DNA from: Litsea cubeba
Taxonomy: Eukaryota > Streptophyta > Magnoliopsida > Laurales > Lauraceae
Assembly: GCA_012931725.1 (NCBI GenBank)
Contig: CM022953.1
Span: 59,103,354-59,167,353, forward strand
Length of the DNA stretch: 64,000 nt
Direction of reading: 5' to 3'
Each line of letters begins with the position of its first letter. Position 1 is the stretch's first letter. This document shows, piece after piece, positions 22,901-32,878 of this stretch. A model generated the notes under the pieces. That model saw only the letters and a list, made by a program, of their open reading frames with translations. It was not told the DNA's origin and searched no databases. The translations under genes and the position numbers were made by a program.

Positions 22901-23799
22901 ACCTGCCTAAAATAAATGAAATATCCTATTAGGCCCTAGAATGATGCACACACAGTCAAGCACACCTTAATGCTAACACACCAACAATCTAATGGGCTAG
23001 CCTATGTCATCTAGACAGCTCCTAACTGGTTGAAAAATGCACCTAAGCCTCCAACTCGGTCTTATAAAACTAAATCGACCAGTTAAGCTCCTAGATTGAG
23101 TTGTGGGGTCACAATGCGTTTGGCAATGGTCCCACTTAAAAATCACGATCCTAAAACAGAGATTGCCACCCTTAAAAGGGACAAGGCTTGCCTAGACATC
23201 GAATTGATTAAAGAGCGCAATTGGTGCAACTTTTGGTGTTCTTCGTCTTAATGAGCTCGAAGATCCTTGGGCCAATGTCTAATTGATTTTAAATTATTAG
23301 CTTGGGTGCCTAAAGTAGGGTATGGTTAACCTAATGGGCAAAAATCCGGTGATGAAATCTGGTCATTATCTTATAGGGGTGAGTGCCCTTGCTAAGTGTA
23401 CGATTCCAATTTAATCAATGTGTAACATTCAATCAATCACATTTTTGTCAAAATTTAACAACCAAGAATTAACCCACTTACTGAAGAGGCGTGGGTAGGG
23501 TTTCAGTACTCACCTCCCACTCAAGATGAGGGAAGATTTAGTTGAGTCGACTCGGGCCATTGATACCTAGACTTAGTGTACCAACCAAAGGTGCAGAGAC
23601 AGTTTCGTCCAACTGTCATCCTTCCTTGCCCCTAACTATTACAATCTAGGCCCTCCCAGAATTAAAAATAATTAAAATGATTACACTTTGGAAGTCATAG
23701 TACAATGGATCTAAAAAAACACTACTACTAAAAATAAAATTCCTTTCCCGCTTTGATTGTGTTCCCTTGTAAGATTCTTCTTCTGGTGTATTTTTTTTT
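22901..23799 (-). other. Leader of the Athila-like fragment, non-coding
   Basis: No coding frame. It includes a stretch near 23205-23250 (AAAGAGCGCAATTGGTGCAA) that resembles 6829-6850 in the Tat leader, so it is probably the 5' untranslated part of a related minus-strand gypsy element. No LTR end or primer site is visible before it meets the truncated Tat LTR at about 23800. Confidence 0.4.
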
Positions 23800-24636
23800 G
23801 TTCAACGCGCAGAGCTGCCGATTTTCCGTCAGAAGCTGAAACTGGGTCAAACGATGTCGGAATGACCTGAAATTTGGTGTGAAGCCTGCTGAACAATAAA
23901 TAAGACCAACCATAGGCTTGTATTTGAGTTTTGAAGCCGTTTGGGCTCTTATCACTAGTAGACTTGCTTTTGTCGCGATGAAGATGTCGCGGCTTGATGT
24001 GCGGTCAACCGATGTCCGATTGACTTGAGATTTGACAAGGAACCTATTGGAGTCATTTTAAGATGATCCATAGGCTCTGTCTTGGAAACCATGGTCTCAG
24101 GGAGCTTCACCGCCGAGAGGCCTCATTTGGCTTCCGAGCGTCAAAGTCTGGTCAAATGTTGTCGAAATGACCTGAAATTTGACGTGTAGCCCTTTGTAAG
24201 CATTTTGAAGCCGTCCATGTGCTCTATCTGATGAGTGATGGCCTCGGTGGTTCTCGCCGCCGAGAGGCTTGATTTAGCTGTTCAAGGGTTGATGTAGGGT
24301 CAAACGTTGTCGGTTTGACTTGGAACTTGATGTGGAGCCTTTTGAATGTATTTTGAGACCATCCATCGGCTCTGATCGAAGATTTGGTGTCTCCGATGCT
24401 TTCGCCGTCGGGAGCTCCGTTTCAGCTACCGAAGAAGCGAAGTTAGGCCAAATGATTTTGAAATGGCCCGAAACTTCTTGTGTACTCCTCTTTTGGCTAT
24501 CTTGAAGGATCTTGCAGTTTTTGTTTGATTGTGACAAGATTTGATTTTTTGGAAGTAGCATTGCCGATTTATGGTAGGTTGCGACTTCATGTAGCTCTTT
24601 GGATCTTGAAGAGGCAAAGTGACATTTTTGGTGTCA
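23800..24636 (-). repeat. 3' LTR of Tat copy 2, truncated
   Basis: Matches 44110-44946 of the 5' LTR with a few differences per 100 bases. Only the promoter-distal first third (in element orientation, the 5' end of the LTR) remains; from 23800 leftward the sequence is unrelated. The right edge ends in GGTGTCA at 24636, next to the polypurine tract. Confidence 0.85.
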
Positions 24637-24652
24637 AGAAATGCCCCCTCGA
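24637..24652 (-). other. Polypurine tract of Tat copy 2
   Basis: On the minus strand TCGAGGGGGCATTTCT lies directly before the 3' LTR start TGACACC. This purine-rich primer starts plus-strand DNA synthesis. Its position fixes element orientation and the LTR edge. Confidence 0.8.
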
Positions 24653-24861
24653 GGTACAGCGACGAGTTGCTTAACTTTTGTAGTCGATGTGCCTCGAAGA
24701 GATTTGTGAAGGAGAGCCTGTGACTGGACCAAGAGTCTTTGAGCAGTCTTTCTTTTTGGTATTTGTAGCCTTTTAAGCTTCCAGGGGAATTTTATGGTAG
24801 TGAAAGGGATCACGTACCATCTCGAGGCAAAGTTTTGAAGATGACATCTGGGATGTGGATT

Positions 24862-25095
24862 TAGGTTTTGACCTTGTGACCTAACAGGCTGTATGTGGCA
24901 GGTTAGGGGGTCGGGTTTGGTTTTGACCGTGTGACCCAACAAGCTGCATGTGGAATGTTGGGGGATCAATTTTGGTTTTGATCTTGTGACCTAATAGGCT
25001 GTATGTGGCAAGTTAGGAGATCAGGTTTTGGTTTTTGGTTTTGGTCTTATGACCTAACAAGCTGTATGTGGCAAGTTAGGGGACCATGATTTGGT
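24862..25095. repeat. 55-bp tandem repeat, 4 copies, in Tat copy 2 3' region
   Basis: Units align at 24870, 24925, 24980 and 25043 on the motif GACCTTGTGACCTAACA and GGCTGTATGTGGCAAG. The last step is 63 because of a duplicated GGTTTT stretch. Confidence 0.85.
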
Positions 25096-25379
25096 TTGGT
25101 TTTTTGTGGAATGTCAATTTCAAGATTTTGGCTCAATTTGGTAGATGAGGCTGGATGGTTTGATTTTTGGAAGCTCATGGGGCTTGGAATTCTCTTTGTA
25201 TGGTCCAATCAACTCAAAAGAGGCATGGAACCATTTTTGTATGCTCTTGGTAAGAGGGGTTTCTCTTTGACTAAAAGCTCAAATTTTTTTTTTTATTTAG
25301 TGCCTAGGTGGTCAAACCTGGCTCATATGGGCTAACCCATGGGACCTTAAGCTTTTGAAATGGCTTAGATCTCATATGG

Positions 25380-25620
25380 TGTCATGTTTGTAAAGAATAT
25401 CAAAAAATATCTCCTTTGGATAGAGAATATCTAAGAATATCTTTACTTGGAGAGAATCTCTCATGTTCCCTTTATTTTGGGAGAGAATATCTCAAGATAT
25501 CTTCCTTTGGGAAAGAATCTTTCATTGATCCTATCTTTTGGGAGAAAATCTCTCATTGATATCTTTTTGAGAGAGAATCCCTCAAGATATCTTTCTTTTG
25601 GGAAAGGATCTTTCTAATTT
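25380..25620. repeat. Short imperfect repeats upstream of the antisense gene
   Basis: Six or so variants of GAGAGAATATCTCAAGATATC, each followed by TTTC/TTTGGGA, spaced 35-45 bases. The unit contains the near-palindrome GATATCTTGAGATATTC. It sits within 300 bases of the TATA box of the antisense gene, so it could be a promoter element of it. Confidence 0.6.
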
Positions 25621-25691
25621 CTTTCTTTTGGTAAGGTTACTAATTAGTAACACTTACCTCTTTCTTCTTTCCTTCTTTGGTTTGCTCTCTT

Positions 25692-25700
25692 CTATAAAAG
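25692..25700 (+). promoter_or_regulatory. TATA box of the antisense gene
   Basis: CTATAAAAG on the plus strand, 122 bases before the ATG at 25822 and after the short repeats. A plant TATA box here would start transcription near 25725. It is opposite in direction to the element's own transcript. Confidence 0.55.
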
Positions 25701-25821
25701 CAAGGAAGAGGTTGGATCTCTTGCTCTTATTCCTTTCTTTTGCAACAATCCCAAGAGGGTTTCAAGACCAAGAGTTCTTCTTCTTCAAGATCTTCAAGAC
25801 TTTTCTTCTTCTTCTCCATCG

Positions 25822-27221
25822 ATGGCTTCAAGTAAGTTCCCTTTTTTCAAGAAAACCCCATTGTAGGAAAAAAAAGGTTCTCTCTTTTTTTGTTTCTTTC
25901 TTTTCTTTTTTTTTTTTAGCAGAGGAAGACTTGGTGATGCTTGAGGTTCCAACCGATGAGGTGGTGATGGATCCTGTCGGGGCACCTGAAGAAGAACCGA
26001 GGGACTCTGGAGTGAATCCAGAATCTCCAATTGGTATGACTTCTTTTGCTTTCTTTTTTTTGTGTCTGTGACTTGGTTTGCTAACATTTTTCTTGTCAGC
26101 CGACTTGCCACAGGATTCCGATGACTTTGAACCATCGTTGGACGCAAATGTTGATGATGCTTCCGATGAGTTCATGGAGGAAGAAAGTGTTCCGCCAGTC
26201 ATCGAAGAAGGTATTTTGTAGTAATAACCCTGATAATGATTTTCAAACAGGATCATATTCATACCTTTTTGTGTTTCTTTGGCAGGTTTTGAGGTGACAG
26301 AGGAGAGTCTGTCGCTTCCTTCAGAACCAGAGCAAGAGATGCCAAAGGTCGATCCAGAGGTAGAGACTCCTGGGACCAGTTCTGACACTGTTGAGGAGAT
26401 ACCTCGTGCTGAGATTCCTTCCCGAGCAGCTTCAACTGGAAAGAGTTCTTTTGTTACTCTTCCAACGGGTATGACATGAGCAGCCGACCAACGGAGTTGG
26501 GCGAATCTTCAGCTGGGCCATCTCTTCTTTTTACGAAGAAGGTGGTGGTGCGGGTTCTGAGCTCTTGGATTGAGACTCTCCTTGCTGGACACTTAGATGC
26601 CGATTTGGCATGATCCAGCATGTGCAGGAGATTCTCAGTGATACCGAAGAGGCTGGTCTGGATGTCACAGGTGCCAGGGCGATCGTTGATAGGATCATTG
26701 AGCTGGGTGACAAATGGTTTGAGACCATGGGTTTTCCTGACGACCAGTTCTTCAAGGAGATGTTCCTGGACCCTGCTGATAAGGCTCAGTCTGACCTGAA
26801 TGAGGCTACACAAAGGAGGAAGCAAATAGTCCGAGAGAAGAATTTAGAAGAGCTAGCCATCATTGGGCTGACACATGACCTTAACATCCTTGATAGGGAG
26901 GTCGATGAGGCCAGGAAACGTCTTGAGCATCTACAGGCACAACTCGCTGCCAAGTGGGCTGCAATAATAGAGGCTCGCGACAGGGAGAGTGCTCTGATTC
27001 GCCGGGTTGCAGATGCCGATCGAGTTCTTGAAAGGAAATCTCAAGAGAGCAAACGATGGCAAACTGCTCGGGATAAGCTTCCCGGTGTAAAAGAAGGGTT
27101 ACAGCCTACCCCAGCATCTCATGGCAAGTTCCTGAAGAAACGTGCCCTGGAATCCCTGACGGCTGAGGCCAAAAGTTTGCTTGAGGAGCTGAACTCTTGG
27201 CTGGAGACCATTTTTGGCTGA
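25822..27221 (+). pseudogene. Antisense spliced gene of the Tat element (coiled-coil protein)
   Basis: Plus-strand gene inside a minus-strand element. Predicted exons are 25822-25831, 25920/25923-26033, 26100-26210, 26286-26468, and a last exon to the TGA at 27219-27221. Donors are GTAAGT, GTATGA, GTATTT and GTATGA, and every intron is phase 1. The first four exons give a Glu/Asp/Pro-rich acidic N-terminus. The last exon holds a 203-codon open frame from 26610, largely a charged helix (about residues 60-150 heptad-like: LEELAII, LNILDREVDEARKRLEHLQ). A stop at 26478 and a one-base frameshift at about 26608 appear to break it. Antisense genes between pol and the 3' LTR are known in Grande and other Tat elements; their function is not established. 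I name no gene. Confidence 0.7.
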
Positions 27222-27382
27222 GCTCCTTTTTTCTTTTTTAAGAGAAACTATCCTTCTTTGTTTTTGTACCACTTGTATTTTTTTGGTACTTTTCTTTTTT
27301 TTCGTAGTGCTTGTGAACACTTTCTCTCTTTTTTTTTTTGGTATCACATGTATTTTTTTTTGGTACTCTTTTTTTTTGTTTT

Positions 27383-27635
27383 CCCTACGCTCACTTAAAT
27401 CTTTTTGTGATGAAAGTAATTGCTAAATGGGATGCTTTTTTTTTGTAATCCCTACTCTCACTTAAATCTTTTTATGATAAAAGTAATTGCTAAATGGGAT
27501 GTTTTTTTTTTGTTATCCCTACGCTCACTTAAATCTTTTTGTGATAAAAGTAATTGCTAAATGGGATATTTTTTTATTGTTATCCCTACGCTCACTTAAA
27601 TCTTTTTGTGATAAAAGTAATTGCTAAATGGGATT
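27383..27635. repeat. 67-bp tandem repeat, 3.8 copies
   Basis: Units start CCCTACGCTCACTT at 27383, 27450, 27517 and 27584, exact 67-base steps. Each ends in GCTAAATGGGAT and a T tract. It lies just after the antisense gene and may hold its 3' untranslated region. Confidence 0.95.
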
Positions 27636-27675
27636 TTATCAAAAGCTTGTCATTTTGTGAAAATCTTTTGTCAAA

Positions 27676-27955
27676 TGATTGTTTTGGCATGGGAGCCAGA
27701 TTTTGTTTGTGGCATGGAAGCCGATTTTGGCATGAGAGCCAGCTTTTTTGTTTTGTGGCATTAATAGCCGATTTGTGGCATTGATAGCCGGTTTTGGTGG
27801 CATTGATAGCCGAGTTTGTGGCATTGATAGCCGGGTGTTTTTAAAGCCAAAGTTTTTGTTTGTGGCATTGATAGCCGGTTTGTTTTGTAGCATTGATAGC
27901 CGGTTTGTGGCATTTATAGCCAGTTTTGGTGGCATTTATAGCCAGTTTGGTTTTC
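27676..27955. repeat. Short GGCAT...AGCC repeats in the Tat 3' region
   Basis: About 12 variants of GGCATTGATAGCCG separated by 5-20 bases (for example 27757, 27777, 27799, 27820). Related units (GGCATTTATAGCCG) occur in the LTR at 7861-7875 and 42690-42724, so the array seems to have grown from an LTR-type motif. Confidence 0.75.
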
Positions 27956-27959
27956 AAAA

Positions 27960-28420
27960 ATGTAAATATCGACTAAAAGTCGCCTCCCTGCTAAATGGTT
28001 TTGCAAGTATCGATGGAATGTCGCGTCCTTGCTCATTCGGTTGCGAGTATCAATGGAATGTCGCATCCTCGCGGATTTGGGTGCAAGTATCGATGGAATG
28101 TCGCATCCTTGCTTTTCAAAAATTTTGGTTTTGTGGGTACTGACTTGATGTCGTTTCCCCATGATTTTTAAAATTTGTGGTTTTCTCGAACCTTTGGGTT
28201 ATGGATATCAACTGAAATGTTGCGTCTCCATGGTTTTTTAGGTTTTTTCGAACCTTTGAAAATTGGGTTGTGGATATCAACTGAAATGTTGCATCTCCAC
28301 GATTTTGGATTTTGCAAGTATCGACGAAATGTCGCTTCCCTGCGATTTTGGAAGTGTCGAACGTGGTTCGTAAGCTTCCGATTTGTGCGAGTATCGACTA
28401 AGCATCGCTTCCCCGCGGCT
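27960..28420. repeat. Degenerate 50-60 bp repeats, AGTATCGATGGAATGTCGC type
   Basis: At least eight variants of a unit with GTATCGA(T/C)GGAATGTCGC and CTTGC or CCCTGC, at about 27965, 28006, 28047, 28087, 28140, 28205, 28272, 28316 and 28388. Spacing varies. Minisatellites of this kind are typical of the 3' region of Tat elements. Confidence 0.75.
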
Positions 28421-28730
28421 TTTTGAAAAACTATTTTTTTTTGTTTAAAGACACGAGGGTCATAAGTTTTGACCTAAAACCATTTAGGCAGTAAAAGGTA
28501 GGGTGGACTAGGGTGGAAATCCTTGAATCTGGATTTTGTTTCAAACCATGAATTTTGAGTTCAAGGGTTGAAGATTTTGGTCAAGTTAGGGAAAGGTTCC
28601 TAAACTTGGATTTTTGAACAATGAAACGATGAAAGTAAGTATTGTTTAAATTTCTAGAAATTTCAACATTTGACATGAAAATTCTAAAAAAGGTGGTACA
28701 GGCATTGCTCTTACCAAGTTGGGTAAGTCT
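28421..28730 (-). other. Tat copy 2: non-coding stretch after pol
   Basis: Low-complexity AT-rich sequence between the repeat block and the end of pol. I see no gene or further repeat. Confidence 0.5.
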
Positions 28731-28973
28731 TCAAGGGTAGTACCGCTTTAAGAACTTGTTGTTGGTGGGCAGCATACATCTGTCACCTTCCATGTTTAGG
28801 AGTGCGTATGCGCCGTTGGAGAAAACCTTGTCGATGACGTAGGGTCCCTCCCATTTTGCCTCAAACTTGCCTTTGGACTTGTGAGCGAAGACCATTGGTC
28901 TTTTTACTACAAGAACCAAGTCACTCTTTTTGTTGGCGCGTTGCCTGACCTTTTTGTCGAAAGATCCTGCCAT
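28731..28973 (-). pseudogene. Tat copy 2: integrase C-terminal tail
   Basis: Residues DLVLVVKRPM, KFEAKWEGPYVI and VFSNGAYALLNMEG form the SH3-like end domain of gypsy integrases, which binds DNA ends. It ends in a natural stop after NNKFLKRYYP. It is one frame off the upstream integrase, with a stop (28997-28999) and a frameshift between them. Confidence 0.75.
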
Positions 28974-29911
28974 GCGTGCTTGGAAAGTTCAATGCTTTAT
29001 TGAGCCTCGAGCCATCTCTCATCGAGATCGTCCAGCTCATGGAGTCGCAATTTGACATTGCTTTCTTGAGTCATGTCATTTTGCAAAGATACCCTAAAGG
29101 AAGGAATTTGTACTTCCAAGGGCACGACAGCTTCGCATCCATAGACCAAGGAGAATGGTGTGCTATGGGTTGGTCCTCGAACGGTGGTTCGATAGGCCCA
29201 CAAAGCTTCAGACATTTTGTCGCTCCAGTCTCTTTTGTGACTAGAGATAATTTTTTTGAGGATTTTGCAAAGTGTCTTGTTGAAAGCTTCTGCTAATCCG
29301 TTTGCTGTCGGATTGTATGTAGTCGAAGGACAGCTTTGGATTTTGTATTTGTCGCAGAACCTATAGAATCGATGATCCCAGAATTGTGGTCCGTTATCAT
29401 GGACGAATCTTTTGGGTATGCCGAAACGACAAATGATGTTGGTGTGTGGGAACTGAAGGACTGATGAGGTCTTCCGTTCGTTGAACGCAAATGCTTCTGA
29501 CCACTTGGAGAAATAATCCGTAGCGGCGAAGATGAAGCGATGACCTTTCCTCGAAGGGGGAGAAATAGGACCTATGATGTCCATACCCCAGGCTTCGAAA
29601 GGCCATGAAATCGCTGTAGGATGTAGCCATTCTAGAGGCATGTGAATGTAATCTCCATGAACTTGGCATTGTTCGCAGCGCTTACAAAATTGCATCCCGT
29701 CAGCTGCCATGGTAGGCCAGTAATAACCTAACCTTTTTATCTAATCATAGAGCTTGGGACCAGCCTGATGAGCTCCACAAAGACCAGCATGAACTTCTTT
29801 AAGTGTTTCTTCAGCCTCTTGTTGTGACAAGCAGCGTAGAAGTACTCTGTTGAAGGATTTCCTGTAAAGGATTTTTGAAGGAATATCCAAATGAAAGCTT
29901 GGGGTTCGCCT
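28974..29911 (-). pseudogene. Tat copy 2: integrase core
   Basis: Contains the HHCC zinc finger (HAGLCGAH and CKRCEQC) and the DDE core: D in GMDIIGP, D in FVHDNGPQF, E in ANGLAEAFNKT. Integrase inserts element DNA into the host chromosome. The frame stays open except for in-frame stops at 29912-29914 (start of this stretch), 29741-29743 (TAG where CAG is expected) and 28997-28999. There is no frameshift within it. All three acidic residues are kept. Confidence 0.85.
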
Positions 29912-30550
29912 TTAGATGCTTACCCATTCTTTTGGATTTTCAGGTAGGATTCCGAACATAATGTAATCAATGAACGGATCCCTCCAGTCGCCGATTGAAG
30001 TTTGAAGGATTGAAATCCGACTTCCAACCACTTGGTGGCATTCAACAACTGCTTGATGTGTGTTAAGAGAAAGAAGGATTCTTCTTTCGCACACTGTGAT
30101 TTGCATATTTTTCCCTTCCTGGATTGCCATAGATGCGGCAAGTCTAGCCAGGGCATCTGCACGTATGTTTTCACCTCTACGAATGTGGGTGATGTGACAG
30201 ATGTCAAACTTTTGCAAAAGCGATTGTGCTTTGTTGTAGTAAGGCAGCAAATCTGGCTTCCTGACTTCAAATTTCTGATTCATCTGGTTGACGATCAGTT
30301 GAGAGTCTCCAAAGACTTCCAGCATGGTGATACCGGATTCGATGGCGAGTTCCAATCCTAGGATCAGAGCTTGATATTCAGCTGCATTGTTTGTGCATGG
30401 TTCCAGTAGCGAGAAAATGTGTGGAATCATGTATTTGTCGGGGCTAACAAAAAGGATGCCAACTCCCGAGATCAGCAGTCTTTTTTCATTTGTCCTGGTT
30501 GCACCGTCAAAGTACATGTCCCAGGAAGCATTTTGTGAGAAAGTCTCCAC
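29912..30550 (-). pseudogene. Tat copy 2: second, archaeal-type RNase H
   Basis: A 212-codon frame with YFDGATRTNEK..GVGILF, then CTNNAAEYQALILGLELA, VFGDSQLIVNQM and a DALARLAA end, the RVT_3 (aRNH) signature with its D, E, D acidic set. Its presence next to the usual RNase H marks the Tat lineage. Bracketed by stops at 30563-30565 and 29912-29914, both in the frame of the flanking domains. Confidence 0.85.
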
Positions 30551-30562
30551 ATTGTAGACTGG

Positions 30563-32770
30563 TTAGTCTGGGAGATCATCTCTGAGTGGAGAATCTTTAG
30601 GCAATGGATGCTCTGCGAGGAAGTCCGCTAGAGCTTGCCCTTTGATTGCCTTTTGTGGTACATACCTAATATCGAATTGTGACAGAAGGATGGACCATTT
30701 TTCCAGTCGAGCATTGAGAGAACTTGCCTTTGTGACAAGGACCTTCAGGAGGTTGACCCTCGAGACCAGGTAGACTGTGTTGGAAAGCAAGTAGTGACGC
30801 AGCTTTTGTACGGCGAACATCACTGCAAGACATTCTTTTTCGACTGGAGAGTAGCGATGCTCTGCACCTACTAGCATGCGGCTGAGGTAATATAGAGCAA
30901 CTTCTTTTCTTTGATCATTTTCTTGTGCAAGCAGAGCTCCCAGAGAGTGATCAAGGGCTCTTATGTACAAGATGAATGGTTTTCCAGTGGTAGGAGCAGC
31001 TAACACTAGAGGTTTTGTTAGGTATGACTTGATATCTTGGAAAGCAGCTTCACAGTCAGCATCCCAGACAAAGTTTACACCTTTTTTCATCAACCGGGAG
31101 AATGGACGGCATTTCCCCGAAAGATTGGAGATGAACCGTCTGATATAGGCCAATCTCTCTTGAAGCCCTTTGAGTTCTCTCAAGGTTCTTGGAGAGGGCA
31201 TTTCTAGAATGGCTTTGAATTTTATGGGGTCAAGCTCTATTCCAGCTTTCCGAACTAGGAATCTGAGGAACTTACCTGACGAGACGCCGAAGAAGCATTT
31301 CAAAGGATTCATTCACAGTTTGTGTTTGCGAAGCCAGAGGAAGACTTCTCGAAGGTCTTCGAGATGATCTTCTTTTCTTTTGCTTTTGACGGCGAGGTCA
31401 TCAACGTAACATTCAACCGTCTTGTGCTGCATATCTTGGAATATCTTCATCATAGCCCTCTGATATGTGGCACCAGCATTTTTCAGACCAAATGGCATGA
31501 CAGTGTAGCAATACACGCCAAATGGAGTCCGAAAAGATGTATGTTTTTCATCTTCAGGATACATCTTTATCTGATTGTAGCCAGAGAAACCATCCATGAA
31601 TGTCATTCGCTCGAATCCACAGGTATTATCAATCATTACCTTTGGTATGGGGAGCGGAAATTTATCTTTCGGGCATGCGCCATTCAGGTCTCTTTAGTCA
31701 ATACAGACCCTGATATGCCCGTTTTTCTTTGTCACGGGGACAATGCTGGCCAACCATTCAGGATGTTGTTCCTCACGGATGAAGCCGACGTTTTTGAGTT
31801 TTTGAACTTCTTGTTCAATTTTATCCATCACATCTGGACGAAATCTTCTTTGGCCTTGCTTGACAGGCTTGATGTCTTCTTGAAGATTGAGTTTATGGAC
31901 CGCTATTTTAGGGTCTAAGCCAGGCATTTCAGTGTAAGACCATGCAAAGCAATCAACGAACTCACGAAGAAAGGCGATATACTCGGGTAACTCATCATCC
32001 TTTATATTCTTGCTTATGAATACAGGACGTGGGTTATCTGGTGTTCCCAAGTCTATCTTTTGAACAGGATCCTCTGTTGGAAGGTTAGAAGGTGGTTCCT
32101 CCACAATATTTTCGGAGGCTTCCAGCTCTACGAAACCTTCTGGGGTTTCAAGGGTATTTCCAGACCAAGGTTTTGTTCCTTTCCACGGGTCTTCTTGATC
32201 GGTAATTTTCCCAAGGCTTGCTATGAGATGATCCCAATCGCCTGTTGAAACTGGGTCGGAGTAGGCTACTTCTTTTGGAGATGAGGGTTCTTCTTTTGGA
32301 GATGAGGGTTCTTTTGGAGATGAGGCTGGAACAACGAAGGAAGCTGACGTAGGATCTTCTATGTCAGAAGTTGTCTCCATTGGAGTAAGAGCAGGCTGAA
32401 CTTGCTGAGTGTCAGCTTGGCTTAACGATGTGTCATCTTCTGGCTCTGAGTCCGAATCCGTGTCTTGCATGATAGACACGAAAGAGACAACAAATTTGCC
32501 CCTAGGCTTTTGCTTTGCCTTCTTCACTTTAGTTGTGATGACCAAAGGCCTTGAAGGTTTGAGGGAGATGATGAAGGGAGTTTGAATGCTCTCTTCGGAT
32601 TTACCGGATGGTTTGTTTTCTTCCGGTGATTGTTGAGGAGCCTTGCCTTTATCTTTCTGGAGATTTTCGGCAAAGGGAGCTGTGTGCTTCTCCTTCTTCT
32701 TTTTCACCTTCATACATTTGTGAGTCTGCAAAGTGGACTTCTTTACCTTTGAAGGGTTTTCTGTCCGCAA
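30563..32770 (-). pseudogene. Tat copy 2: reverse transcriptase and RNase H
   Basis: Right to left: acidic linker (32050-32770, SSPKE repeated three times near 32280-32320), RT start (VPVTKKNGHIRVCID), then RDLNG, FPLPIPKV, MDGFSGYNQIKM, TPFGVYCYTVMPFGLKNAGATYQ, CYVDD (catalytic pair), and KNPLKCFFGV-like palm. RNase H follows (SLGALLAQE, VEKECLAVMFA). It is one frame throughout with in-frame stops at 31694-31696 (TAA, a Tyr or Asn codon in relatives) and 31313-31315 (TGA, probable Arg CGA). Natural RT activity is lost in a single read-through sense, but motifs are conserved. Confidence 0.9.
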
Positions 32771-32878
32771 AGACTCGATGTATCATGATGTCGTCGCCAA
32801 CAAACTTGATGCATCGATGTAGAGTTGAAGGGACAACACCATTCTCGTGGATCCAAGGGCGTCCGAGAAGGATGTTGT
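32649..32878 (-). pseudogene. Tat copy 2: protease, C-terminal side (left of the solo LTR)
   Basis: Residues LGRPWIHENGVVPSTLHRC belong to the region just after the retropepsin fold in Tat elements and continue at 34807 onward. The solo LTR insertion at 32879 splits the gene here. Confidence 0.7.

Noticed and set aside
25794..26388. Minus-strand frames 25794-26147 and 25828-26388 (117 and 186 codons)
   Set aside because: They are shadows of the plus-strand spliced gene, rich in Ser and Lys because of its acidic exons, and they cross its introns.
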